Positions 28,046 through 37,541 of a DNA stretch of 64,000 nt are shown here, in pieces; position 1 is the stretch's first letter, and every line of letters begins with the position of its first letter. The position numbers were made by a program, and so were the translations under genes. The DNA comes from an uncultured Erythrobacter sp. (GTDB lineage: Bacteria; Pseudomonadota; Alphaproteobacteria; Sphingomonadales; Sphingomonadaceae). The DNA lies in NCBI RefSeq assembly GCF_947502395.1, contig NZ_CANMZM010000003.1, forward strand, positions 496,001-560,000, read 5' to 3'. Below the pieces are notes generated by a model, which did not search any database, was not told the DNA's origin, and saw only the letters and a program-made list of their open reading frames with translations.

Positions 28046-29281
28046 TTACGTTCCGCTTGGCTGGGTTCCTTGGTCGTCGCATTCCTGAGCAGTGTGCTTG
28101 GTCGTTAGCCTTAGAATGACAAATCCAAGCACCGCGGAAATTGCCGAACCTGTAAGAATGCCGATCTTGGCTTCTTCGATCAGGGACGGCTGATCCGGGA
28201 ATGCAAGTCCACCGATAAACAGGCTCATAGTAAAGCCAATTCCGCACAGGATCGAAACGCCCCAGATCTCTGCCCAATTGGCATTGGCAGGGCGCGGCGC
28301 AAAGCCGACCTTGTCGGCAAGCCAGACGCAGGTGAATATGCCAACTTGCTTGCCTACCACGAGGCCAGCGGCAATCGCTATTGGAAGGGGAGCAAGCAGC
28401 GCTTCAGCTCCAAGCCCTTCGAGCGAAACACCAGCATTGGCAAAGCCAAAGACGGGAACAACCAGATAGGCGCTCCACGGTGCCAAACCATGTTCCAGCT
28501 TTTCAAGCATCGAGTTACCGTCGCTGCGTTTCAGCGGGATGGTGAGCGCGGCCACAACACCGGCAATTGTCGCGTGTACACCCGTGTTTAGCACGCAGTA
28601 CCAAAGCACCACGGACAGCAGAATGTATGGCCAGAAAACCGAGACTTTGAACCGGTTCAGCGCGATCATAACTGCCAGAACTCCGGTCGCTGCCAAGAGC
28701 CAGGTCAAGTAGATCGTCGGTGTGTAGAAAATGGCGATGACGAGAACGGCACCAATATCGTCGACAATCGCAACGGTCAGGAGGAAGAGCCGCAAGGACG
28801 CGGGCACACGGCTTCCCAAGAGACCGAGAACACCCATTGCAAAGGCAATATCTGTGGCAGCTGGGATTGCCCAACCGCTGGTGTACTGACCTCCACCAGA
28901 CACGCCCATAAAGACGATGGCTGGGGCAATCATCCCGGCCGCCGCTGCCAACATGGGAAGACGCCTTGCCGCGGGATCGGATAGCGATCCGGCGATCATG
29001 TGGCGTTTTACTTCAAGTCCCACGACAAAGAAAAATACCGCCATAAGACCGTCGTTAATCCAGTAATGAAGGTCTTTTAACTTGGCTATCGGGGTCCAAG
29101 AGAGTTCACCGTAAAAGAGTTCTCGATACTCGTTTGAGAAGGCGGAGTTGGCCGCTAACATCGCAGCTCCGGCCACCAATATAAGTAAAATGCCAGCAGA
29201 GGCATCTCCAACAAACAAAGCGCGGACTGGCGCAAAAACACGCCGCAACGGACTAGCAGTATTGGAAATATTCTCAGACAT
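28046..29281 (-). CDS. nhaA: Na+/H+ antiporter NhaA
   Basis: FFFVVGLEVKRHMIAGSLSD, GWAIPAATDIAFAMGVLGLLGSRVPASLRLFLLTVAIVDDIGAVLVIAIFYT, VFGFANAGVSLEG, CGIGFTMSLFIGGLAF. Confidence 0.97.
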   Translation of the reverse strand: MSENISNTASPLRRVFAPVRALFVGDASAGILLILVAGAAMLAANSAFSNEYRELFYGELSWTPIAKLKDLHYWINDGLMAVFFFVVGLEVKRHMIAGSLSDPAARRLPMLAAAAGMIAPAIVFMGVSGGGQYTSGWAIPAATDIAFAMGVLGLLGSRVPASLRLFLLTVAIVDDIGAVLVIAIFYTPTIYLTWLLAATGVLAVMIALNRFKVSVFWPYILLSVVLWYCVLNTGVHATIAGVVAALTIPLKRSDGNSMLEKLEHGLAPWSAYLVVPVFGFANAGVSLEGLGAEALLAPLPIAIAAGLVVGKQVGIFTCVWLADKVGFAPRPANANWAEIWGVSILCGIGFTMSLFIGGLAFPDQPSLIEEAKIGILTGSAISAVLGFVILRLTTKHTAQECDDQGTQPSGT

Positions 29282-29382
29282 TAAGTTAAATCCAAATTGA
29301 ATATATTTGATTTGTTTGTCCTGCCCCTTTGGGCAGATTTAATTGAGTGAATGCTCAAAGAAACCGGGGGGTCTTTGATCAT

Positions 29383-30852
29383 ATGGAAGTTGATATTTGG
29401 CAATTTCTGGCTTTGATTCAGTACGAACTGCTTCTGTTCGCAGGAGTTTTCTTTCTTATTGGTGCCCTCGATGACCTCGCTGTCGATCTGGCATGGCTAT
29501 GGCTTAAACTTACCGGCCGGGCAAGGACTGCGAGGATCAACCGCAAAGAACTTCAGATAAGGCCGCTCAGTGAGCCTGTGGCGGTGTTCATTCCAGCTTG
29601 GCAAGAAGCAGATGTTATCCATGATACTGTCCGCCATTTGCTGAGCGTGTGGCCCCAGCGTGGCCTCATGGTCTACATCGGGGTTTATCGCAACGATCCC
29701 GAGACACTCGACGCTGCGATGAGGGCAGCCGAAGGCGATGCACGGCTGCGGTTGGTGATCCACGACCGAGATGGGCCGACCACGAAGGCAGACTGCCTCA
29801 ATCGCCTGTATGAAGCTATGAGCGTCGATGAGCGCCGATCTATGGTCCGGTTTTCTGCAGTGTTGTTTCACGATGCAGAGGACATGGTTGATCCAGCAGG
29901 GTTGGGACTTCTGGATGAGGCGATTGGCGAGGGTGCCGACCTGGCGCAGCTACCGGTTGAGCCATTGCCTCAGGCTTCAAGAGATTGGCTGGGAAGCCAT
30001 TACTGCGAGGAATTTGCTGAGGCACACGGCAAGGCGATGGTTGTGCGAAACGCTGTTGGAGCGGCGTTGCCTTCGGCTGGGGTGGGTTGCGCAATGGCGC
30101 GTAGGGCGCTCGAACAGCTAGCTGGAAAAAGTGGGGAAGGGGTACCATTCAATCCGGATTCTCTTACCGAGGACTACGAACTTGGCCTCGCAATTGCCGC
30201 ACAAGGGGGGCGAAGCCGCTTTGTAAGGGCTCGCGGCGAGGATGGTGAGCTGGTTGCGACCCGCGCGTACTTTCCGTCGACGTTAAGCGAAATTGTGCGT
30301 CAAAAGACGCGGTGGGTACATGGTATCTCGCTACAGGGGTGGGATCGCAGTGGTTGGATAGGCGGCATCGCAGAAACCTGGATGCGCGCACGCGATCGGC
30401 GGGGGCCATTGACTGCCCTGCTGTTGGCGCTGGCTTATCTTCTCCTTATTCTCAGCTTGATCGTTTCGATAGCTGGTTCTTTTGGAGCGAGTTCTTCAGT
30501 GGTGATCCCGCCAATTATGCTTGGACTGGTGATAGCCAATTTGTGCTTCCTCGGCTGGCGGATCGGGTGGCGTTTCCTATTCACCGCACGCAATTATGGG
30601 ATCGCCGAGGGTGTCTTCGCTGTAATCCGCCTTCCAATGACCAATATTATCGCGATCATGGCCGGTCGCCGCGCCATATTCGCCTATTTACGGACATTTT
30701 TCAGTCGCAGAGTGGTTTGGGACAAAACCGCACATAGTCGCCATCCTGCCAAGCCAAGCTACGGCCAGAGCCACGCAGTTTCTACCACCTCCGCGTACCG
30801 ACTCCACGGTTCGCCAACCCAATTGAAGGGATCGGCTGAGGCGCGACAGTGA
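29383..30852 (+). CDS. NfrB-like membrane glycosyltransferase (GT2)
   Basis: PVAVFIPAWQEADVIHDTV, DGPTTKADCLNRLYEA, FHDAEDMVDP, LTEDYELGLAIAAQG, QKTRWVHGISLQGWD, several C-terminal TM helices, WDKTAHSRHP. Confidence 0.85.
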   Translation: MEVDIWQFLALIQYELLLFAGVFFLIGALDDLAVDLAWLWLKLTGRARTARINRKELQIRPLSEPVAVFIPAWQEADVIHDTVRHLLSVWPQRGLMVYIGVYRNDPETLDAAMRAAEGDARLRLVIHDRDGPTTKADCLNRLYEAMSVDERRSMVRFSAVLFHDAEDMVDPAGLGLLDEAIGEGADLAQLPVEPLPQASRDWLGSHYCEEFAEAHGKAMVVRNAVGAALPSAGVGCAMARRALEQLAGKSGEGVPFNPDSLTEDYELGLAIAAQGGRSRFVRARGEDGELVATRAYFPSTLSEIVRQKTRWVHGISLQGWDRSGWIGGIAETWMRARDRRGPLTALLLALAYLLLILSLIVSIAGSFGASSSVVIPPIMLGLVIANLCFLGWRIGWRFLFTARNYGIAEGVFAVIRLPMTNIIAIMAGRRAIFAYLRTFFSRRVVWDKTAHSRHPAKPSYGQSHAVSTTSAYRLHGSPTQLKGSAEARQ

Positions 30853-32117
30853 GCTCTGGCAGCAACATCGGTAGGCGTGGGACCCCTCTGGCTTTTTTGG
30901 GCATTCTGCTTACCACATGGGTGTGCCTTCGCGCTGCCACCTGGGATAGCGCCTTGGCATTTCCGACGCCAGATAGCGCTCCGATTGGTTTTGATACTGT
31001 GCAAATTGGCGAGCCAGCATCCGCCGACGGTGCTAGCCGGGTGGCCCCAAATGCGCCCCAATCTCTCGTTTTTCCGCAGTTTCAGCGTTTCCCTTTATAT
31101 GCTCCACAATTCGCATCTGGTGCGAATTCACATCGCGCCTATCCACCCGCGGCCTATGCTCTTGCGCAGCGCGTGCCACGCCCGGCTGTCAATGCACGCC
31201 CCACCGCATCCGGGGCGCAAAGTTTGAATCTTCCGATCGCTCCGGACCTCACCAAAGGACATCAACTTTTGATGCGTGAGGCCTTCGGGGCGGACAGGCA
31301 TTCAAGTGTCGTACAATTGGGGGAGATGGCGGGTCGTAGTGTTCAAAGCGAACGCATCCCTGGTACCCAAGCGGCCCGTCCACCCTTTACAGCCCATACG
31401 CTTACTGAGGGCCAGCGTTCGACAGATCGCTGGATGCTCGATGCATACGGTTTTTATCGCCAGGGCTCAGGCGCTCTGTCCGTCACACAACGTCGCCGTC
31501 CGATCTATGGCGCAAGCCAACTCGCGGCTAATCTCCAATGGCGTGCACGACCATCCTCAAGCCATGATCCGCGGATCTATGCTCGCGCCTATCACGCGTT
31601 GGTGACCGGCGGGGAAAGCGAAATCGCAGTTGGAGGCTCAGCACTGCCGATAGGGCACGTCCCGGTCCGCCTTTACGGGGAACTTCGTGCAACACGTCGT
31701 CCAGGGCTATCCGAAGCGGGCATCTCGTCCAGGACCGATTTACGCCCCACTGCGTTCGCTGCGACGGAGATTCCACCTCAAGGGCTGCCGCTGGGTTTCT
31801 CACTGGAAGCCTATGGCGCGGGCGGATACGTGGGTGGCAAAGACAGCACCTACTTCGCCGACGGGCAGTTGTTGGCAACGCGCGAGCTTGGACGGATTGA
31901 CAACCCCGGTTCGTCTTCCGGTGTGGTTAGCCTTGGGGCCGGCCTCTGGGGCGGTGCCCAAGAGGGGGCGCAACGTGTCGATATCGGTCCAACCGTGCGA
32001 TTCGATCTGAACATCGGCGATGTGCCTGCGCGAGTCTCGGTCGACTATCGTGAACAGATTGCGGGCGATGCGGAACCCGATTCAGGCGTAGCGGCGACCG
32101 TTTCCACCCGCTTTTGA
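30849..32117 (+). CDS. Putative outer-membrane partner of the NfrB-like glycosyltransferase (NfrA C-terminal domain-like)
   Basis: 4-nt overlap with the glycosyltransferase; beta-rich C-terminal half (YGASQLAANLQWRA..., VRLYGELRATRRPG..., SVDYREQIAGDAEPDSGVAATVSTRF) ending in aromatic F. Confidence 0.6.
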   Translation: MSSGSNIGRRGTPLAFLGILLTTWVCLRAATWDSALAFPTPDSAPIGFDTVQIGEPASADGASRVAPNAPQSLVFPQFQRFPLYAPQFASGANSHRAYPPAAYALAQRVPRPAVNARPTASGAQSLNLPIAPDLTKGHQLLMREAFGADRHSSVVQLGEMAGRSVQSERIPGTQAARPPFTAHTLTEGQRSTDRWMLDAYGFYRQGSGALSVTQRRRPIYGASQLAANLQWRARPSSSHDPRIYARAYHALVTGGESEIAVGGSALPIGHVPVRLYGELRATRRPGLSEAGISSRTDLRPTAFAATEIPPQGLPLGFSLEAYGAGGYVGGKDSTYFADGQLLATRELGRIDNPGSSSGVVSLGAGLWGGAQEGAQRVDIGPTVRFDLNIGDVPARVSVDYREQIAGDAEPDSGVAATVSTRF

Positions 32118-32184
32118 GATATCATCGGGGTTTGGAGTCAAACGCTCCTTCCCTCGAAAAGCGAGCTCATGTAGTCGCTTAGAG

Positions 32185-33099
32185 ATGGATGTTTATCTCC
32201 CAATTGCGAATCTCTCGGTGAATGGCCTATTCATCGTGCTTTTGGGCGTCCTCACAGGCATCCTCTCCGGACTTTTCGGGGTAGGCGGCGGCTTTCTGAC
32301 CACGCCTCTGCTGATCTTCTACGGCATCCCGCCAACCGTCGCCGCGGCTTCCGCTGCGACACAGGTGACCGGGGCCAGCATTTCAGGCGTGATCGCCCAC
32401 GGCAGGCGAAAAGGTGTCGATTATCGCATGGGAAGTGTGATGGTCGGCGGAGGAGTTGTTGGGGCACTGTTTGGCGCGGCACTGTTCCGCCTGTTTCAGG
32501 CTCTTGGTCAGATTGATGTGGTCATTAACATCCTCTACGTCGTGATGCTGGGATCGATTGGATCGCTGATGATGAAAGAGGCGTTTGAAGCGCTCTCTGC
32601 CGCCAAGGGCCAGAAAGATGCGAACCCACGCAAGAGACGGCACCACCCGCTTGTCGCGGGTTTGCCTTTTCGAACGCGATTTTACGCCTCAGGGCTCTAC
32701 ATTTCGCCTATCGCGCCGCTTGTTCTTGGTGTGATTGTCGGTGCCCTCACCATGCTGATGGGTGTGGGCGGAGGGTTTATCCTTGTGCCGGCCATGCTGT
32801 ATATTTTGGGGATGAGCGGCAATGTGGTGGTGGGTACATCGCTGTTTCAGATTCTGTTTGTCACAATGGTGACGACTATGACTCATGCTCTGACAACCAA
32901 GGCTGTCGACATTATTTTGGCAGGTCTCCTGTTACTCGGATCAGTCATGGGCGCGCAGTTTGGTACGCAGATTGCGATGAAAGCGCGGCCAGAGATCTTG
33001 CGTTTCGTATTGGCAGCAATCGTGATCGCGGTGGCCCTGCGGATGCTCTATGGGCTGGGAGTGCAACCCGACGAAATCTATACGGTGAGCCCGTTATGA
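32185..33099 (+). CDS. TauE/SafE-family sulfite exporter-like permease
   Basis: GVLTGILSGLFGVGGGFLTTPLLIFYGIPPTVAAASAATQVTGASISGVIAHGRRKGVDYRMG and second repeat LTMLMGVGGGFILVPAMLYILGM. Confidence 0.92.
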   Translation: MDVYLPIANLSVNGLFIVLLGVLTGILSGLFGVGGGFLTTPLLIFYGIPPTVAAASAATQVTGASISGVIAHGRRKGVDYRMGSVMVGGGVVGALFGAALFRLFQALGQIDVVINILYVVMLGSIGSLMMKEAFEALSAAKGQKDANPRKRRHHPLVAGLPFRTRFYASGLYISPIAPLVLGVIVGALTMLMGVGGGFILVPAMLYILGMSGNVVVGTSLFQILFVTMVTTMTHALTTKAVDIILAGLLLLGSVMGAQFGTQIAMKARPEILRFVLAAIVIAVALRMLYGLGVQPDEIYTVSPL

Positions 33100-33872
33100 C
33101 CGCGCGGGCACGCTCTCTGCTTTCAGCCTTCGCACTGGTATTTGCTGCCCCCTTCCTGATGGGGCAGGCAGAGCCAATCCTCGTTCCTGAGGTCAGTCAA
33201 TCGCGGATCGAAGTACGCCAAGGTTTCACCGGCGCGAACTTGCTTCTTTATGGCGCAGTCATCGATCCGGAAGGACCCGGCAGCGATCGCGACTATGACA
33301 TCGCCGTGGTGGTCAAAGGGCCTGCCGAACCCATCCGACTGCGAGAGAAGGAACGGATCGCGGGCATCTGGATGAATTCGGGCGCGAGCGATTTTCGCTC
33401 AGTCCCATCATTTTTCGCTGTCGCTTCATCCAGTCCGATTGCCGACATCGTCGATCCACGCACAGCCGCAATCTATGAGCTCGGGACCGAATTCATTCAG
33501 CTTAGTCCATCAGGCCAAATCGAGCCAGAAGAGCAGTCTCGGTTTGCAAATGGCTTGGTCGAGATGCGCCAGCGTCTCGGCCTCTACAAACAGGACCCTC
33601 AAGGTGTGCGGATCAGTGAGGGCGTGCTGTATCAGGCTCGGATTGCGTTGCCATCAAATGTAACCACAGGCCAGTACACAGCAGAAACCTTTGCCATAGC
33701 CAATGGCCGCGTGCTCGCCAGCGCAACCGCCGATATTGAGGTGGTCAAGGTCGGACTGGAGGGCAGCGTTGTCTTTGCTTCTCAGCGCTGGTCCCTGTTT
33801 TATGGGCTCGGTGCAATCGCGCTATCGCTCGGAATGGGTTGGATTGCTGGCCAGGCTTTCGCGAAGCTCTAG
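33096..33872 (+). CDS. TIGR02186-family membrane protein (TauE/SafE partner)
   Basis: Signal peptide; LVPEVSQSRIEVRQGFTGANLLLYGAVIDPEGPGSDRDYDIAVVVKGP; C-terminal TM; overlaps TauE/SafE stop by 4 nt. Confidence 0.85.
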   Translation: MTARARSLLSAFALVFAAPFLMGQAEPILVPEVSQSRIEVRQGFTGANLLLYGAVIDPEGPGSDRDYDIAVVVKGPAEPIRLREKERIAGIWMNSGASDFRSVPSFFAVASSSPIADIVDPRTAAIYELGTEFIQLSPSGQIEPEEQSRFANGLVEMRQRLGLYKQDPQGVRISEGVLYQARIALPSNVTTGQYTAETFAIANGRVLASATADIEVVKVGLEGSVVFASQRWSLFYGLGAIALSLGMGWIAGQAFAKL

Positions 33873-34040
33873 CGCGCTAAGGCGCTTATTATCCAATTGT
33901 GAACTTTGGCCAATTGAAGCATTGGCGTTGACGCGATCTTAACCCTGATCGGCCATGAAATTCCTCACGGTGGGAACCGCAAAAGCAAGAGCGCGCCAAA
34001 GGGTTAGGTGCGGTGCTAAAGCTGACATGAGGAAGCGCGC

Positions 34041-35720
34041 ATGAACGCGATTGGGAATCAAGATTTTGAAGCAAACGGCCAGGGTGCAGCCCCGGCTAGT
34101 GGCGCAGACTTGCCCGAGGACAACGCCAAATTGCCAATCGGTGTAGTACTCGAGATTTCGGGTGCTGGTTCGCAGATCGCGCTGGACTTGCAGCGTCTGA
34201 ATGAATGCATGCAAGACGATGATCGGTCCGTGGCTCTGGCGGGACAGGTGGGAAGTCAGATCAAGATCCGTGTCGGTGACGCATGGCTCCTCGCCAACGT
34301 CCGCGACCAACGCAAGGATCGTCGCGCCCAAAACGGCATCATCGCGCATATCGATTTTCTGGGTGAGGGGTCTGAAGAAAAGCTCACAGGTCGCATCCGT
34401 GGATTTAAGCGCGGTGTGACGCGCTATCCTGTGCCTGGAGCCATGGTCTATCCCGCCTCCACGAAGGACCTTGAACAAATCTACGCCAGCGATGGACGCG
34501 CCAATATCACCATCGGGACAGTGTTCCCGACAAAAGACATCCGTGCAGGCCTCTATATCGACGCAATGCTGGGCAAGCACTTTGCGCTGCTGGGATCGAC
34601 GGGGACTGGTAAGTCGACCAGTGCAGCGCTCATCCTCCACAGGATTTGCGAGCATGCGCCCGATGGCCACATCGTGATGGTTGATCCCCACGGTGAGTAC
34701 TCTGCGGCGTTCCGCCAGACGGGTAAGATCCTTGACGTATCGAACCTGCAAATGCCCTATTGGTTGATGAACTTTGAGGAGCATTGCGAAGTACTGCTTA
34801 CCAGCGATGGCAATGAGCGTCAGGTCGATATGGATATCCTTGCCAAATGTTTGTTGCACGCCCGGTCCAAGAACCGGCTCGCTGAAACGATGGGCAAAAT
34901 CACGGTGGATTCGCCCATACCCTATCTCTTGTCCGATCTTTCGACCAAGATTCAGGACGAAATGGGCAAGCTCGATAAAGCGACCTCGTCCGCACCTTAC
35001 ATGCGGATCAAAGGCAAGCTTGAGGAGTTGAAAGCCGATCCGCGCTATCAATTCATGTTTTCAGGCATGCTCGTAGGCGACACGATGACCGACTTTATCT
35101 CCAAAGTGTTCCGTATGCCGGGCGAGGGCAAGCCGATCTCGATCATCGATGTTTCAGGCGTTCCTTCCGATATTACCTCCACTGTAGTTGCTGTCCTTTC
35201 ACGTCTGGTGTTCGACTTTGCAATTTGGGGGCGTGAAGAGAACACGCGACCGATCTTGCTCGTGTGCGAAGAAGCTCACCGTTACGTTCCAAGCGAGAAG
35301 AACTCCGATGGATCCTCCGTCGGTTCGATACTCAGCCGGATCGCCAAAGAGGGGCGTAAGTACGGGATCAGCCTCGGCCTCATCACCCAGCGTCCGTCTG
35401 ACCTTGCCGAAGGCGTGCTCTCACAATGCGGCACGATCATCTCGATGCGCCTCAACAACGACCGCGACCAAGCCTTTGTGCGCTCAGCCATGCCAGAAGG
35501 CTCGCGCGGCTTTCTCGATTCCATCCCAGCGCTCAGAAACCGCGAATGTATCATTTGCGGCGAGGGCGTTGCGATCCCAATCCGCGTGAACTTCGACAAC
35601 CTCGAAGAGCACAAGCGTCCAGCATCGGAAGACCCCAGCTTCAGCGAGCTGTGGAATCAGGGCGGTGGCGAAGAGGAAATCGTCGACCGCGTGGTTCTAC
35701 GTTGGCGCTCACAAGGGTAG
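34041..35720 (+). CDS. HerA-like ATPase (DUF87)
   Basis: HAS-barrel-like N-terminus, Walker A HFALLGSTGTGKSTSAALILH, HIVMVDPHGEYSAAF, RPILLVCEEAHRYVPSEKN, SQCGTIISMRLNNDRDQAFV. Confidence 0.9.
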   Translation: MNAIGNQDFEANGQGAAPASGADLPEDNAKLPIGVVLEISGAGSQIALDLQRLNECMQDDDRSVALAGQVGSQIKIRVGDAWLLANVRDQRKDRRAQNGIIAHIDFLGEGSEEKLTGRIRGFKRGVTRYPVPGAMVYPASTKDLEQIYASDGRANITIGTVFPTKDIRAGLYIDAMLGKHFALLGSTGTGKSTSAALILHRICEHAPDGHIVMVDPHGEYSAAFRQTGKILDVSNLQMPYWLMNFEEHCEVLLTSDGNERQVDMDILAKCLLHARSKNRLAETMGKITVDSPIPYLLSDLSTKIQDEMGKLDKATSSAPYMRIKGKLEELKADPRYQFMFSGMLVGDTMTDFISKVFRMPGEGKPISIIDVSGVPSDITSTVVAVLSRLVFDFAIWGREENTRPILLVCEEAHRYVPSEKNSDGSSVGSILSRIAKEGRKYGISLGLITQRPSDLAEGVLSQCGTIISMRLNNDRDQAFVRSAMPEGSRGFLDSIPALRNRECIICGEGVAIPIRVNFDNLEEHKRPASEDPSFSELWNQGGGEEEIVDRVVLRWRSQG

Positions 35721-35742
35721 GCATGGGTCGAACGAGAACGCT

Positions 35743-37524
35743 CTACTGCATCAAGTTCCTCAGATTGCCAACCTCGCGCCAGCCATTGATCGAGGGATCG
35801 TAACTCACATTGTAGAAGCGCTGGAGACCTCCGGCATCGCCAGTGTTCTGGCCGGTCGAATTGAAGAATATCCGGCCCGTAACACCATTGAAGCTGCGTG
35901 AGCGTAGCACTGCAACCAGACCATCAGCGGTGATCTTGCCTTCAATCTCGCTTGCCGCTTGCTTGACGATCACGCCCGAATCAAAGGCCACCGCCTCCAA
36001 CCGCCAACGCGGCGAGATCGGACCAAACAGGCTTTCGAACTGAGCGATCTCTTCCGGCTTGTCGCCATTGTAGTCGGCGCTTTCGAACACGTCGGTCATA
36101 TCGATAAGGCGGCCCGTTTGGAGCGCGGTCATTTCGCTGACCGCTTGCACCTGATGGCTGTTGTTCCAGCTTGCCAAAATCGCTTTGCGCGCAGGCTGGT
36201 CTCCACGGAATTGGCCGCTGGCAAGGTCCTTGAAGTCGCCGCTCAGCCCCATGATCACGATCAGCCTGTTCTCATCCAGAAGCGCCTGTTGGTCCGGGGT
36301 TGAGAATGCATCGTTGATAGAACCACGGATAAAATCACGCGTATTCACACGCCCATCCGCTGTCCAATTTGCAAGGCGCGCGTCGCCCAGTTCCTCCGAG
36401 ACCCGGTCAAAGAACAGTTCACCATAGGTCTTCGCTTCGCTTTCCGGATTGGTCTCAATCATAAAGGTGATACCAATCCCTTGCGAAATCGCTCGTTCCG
36501 CCAGTTCCTTGAACTGTGCGGCTCTCTCATCGACGCCAGAGCCAACTCGGAAAATCGGCAGATCGCTGTCTTTCCAGCCAAGGTCGGCGCGGCTTCCTGC
36601 CGTTGTCAGGACGATCGCTGGTCGTTGACCGCTTTCTTCGATCACTTCGAGCACTTGCGGGGTAAATTCTGTGATCGAAGGGCCAATAACTGCTACCACA
36701 TTGCGCTCCGACAAAAAGGCGCGAAGATCCTCGATCACCTTTGGCGCGTCGCGCGTCTTCATCGCGCTGATCGGCGCGTCCAGATCCTGCACCATAAGCG
36801 CGGGAAAGCCTTCTAGCGAGGCCTTCAGCCCATTGCTTTGCTGAATGCCGAAGCTTTCGTTGGGATAGATGCCCAGCACAATCGCCTTGTCTGTTGGCAC
36901 ACCGGCAAGTCGCGCGGATTCGCTGCCGCCGCCCATTCCGCCAAACTGGAAGGTCAGAAACCCAGCAACGACCACTGCGAGCGCCGCAGCAGCCATGGTG
37001 ATTGGGCGTTTCCAGAAAGGCGTGCCGCTATCGCCTCCAGTTGTTGTTTGAGGCGTAGCCGCTTCGCCTGTCACTGGCACTCCGAAGGCAGCCATCTCGG
37101 CTCTGCCAGCATCTGCGCCCTGGCCTTCACCCGCCAGATTGTGAATGCTCTCAAGAAAGACCGGCCAGTTTTTGCTCTGCGTTGGGTTTGCGCTTGAGTC
37201 TTGCAATTCCGCCGCCTGAATCCGCCTGAATCCGCGCGGGATCGTCACTTCGTCGATAAGTGCTGGTACAAGCTTGTTGTCGATTACACCGTCTTCGGCT
37301 TCTTCCTTGACCCAATTGCTGTTGATCGACGTGTTCGACCACACCACCACAATCGCCTTGGACTGTTTGATGTGCTTGTCGATGACGTTGTCGAATTCTT
37401 CGCCCGCGCGAAGATCGCGGTCCCACCAGACCGAATAGCCTTCGGCTTCAAGTGCCTTGGCCATGAAATTTACACGTTCGCGATCACGCCGTGAGTACGA
37501 AATAAAGATATCCAAATCTATCAC
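35743..37524 (-). CDS. TIR domain - transmembrane helix - type-1 periplasmic-binding (Leu/Ile/Val receptor-like) domain fusion protein
   Basis: TIR: MIDLDIFISYSRRDRERVNFMAKALEAEGYSVWWDRDLRAGEEFDNVIDKHIKQSKAIVVVWSNTSINSNWVKEEAEDG; TM about residues 175-194; then AIVLGIYPNESFGIQQSNGLKASL...VVAVIGPSITEFTPQVLEVIEESGQRPAIVLTTAGSRADL...GVTGRIFFNSTGQNTG. Confidence 0.85.
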   Translation of the reverse strand: MIDLDIFISYSRRDRERVNFMAKALEAEGYSVWWDRDLRAGEEFDNVIDKHIKQSKAIVVVWSNTSINSNWVKEEAEDGVIDNKLVPALIDEVTIPRGFRRIQAAELQDSSANPTQSKNWPVFLESIHNLAGEGQGADAGRAEMAAFGVPVTGEAATPQTTTGGDSGTPFWKRPITMAAAALAVVVAGFLTFQFGGMGGGSESARLAGVPTDKAIVLGIYPNESFGIQQSNGLKASLEGFPALMVQDLDAPISAMKTRDAPKVIEDLRAFLSERNVVAVIGPSITEFTPQVLEVIEESGQRPAIVLTTAGSRADLGWKDSDLPIFRVGSGVDERAAQFKELAERAISQGIGITFMIETNPESEAKTYGELFFDRVSEELGDARLANWTADGRVNTRDFIRGSINDAFSTPDQQALLDENRLIVIMGLSGDFKDLASGQFRGDQPARKAILASWNNSHQVQAVSEMTALQTGRLIDMTDVFESADYNGDKPEEIAQFESLFGPISPRWRLEAVAFDSGVIVKQAASEIEGKITADGLVAVLRSRSFNGVTGRIFFNSTGQNTGDAGGLQRFYNVSYDPSINGWREVGNLRNLMQ

Positions 37525-37541
37525 CCCCCGGTGGTCTCACT

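Noticed and set aside
33939-35051. 370-aa minus-strand ORF
   Set aside because: Antisense to the HerA-like ATPase with canonical Walker motifs; no recognisable domain.
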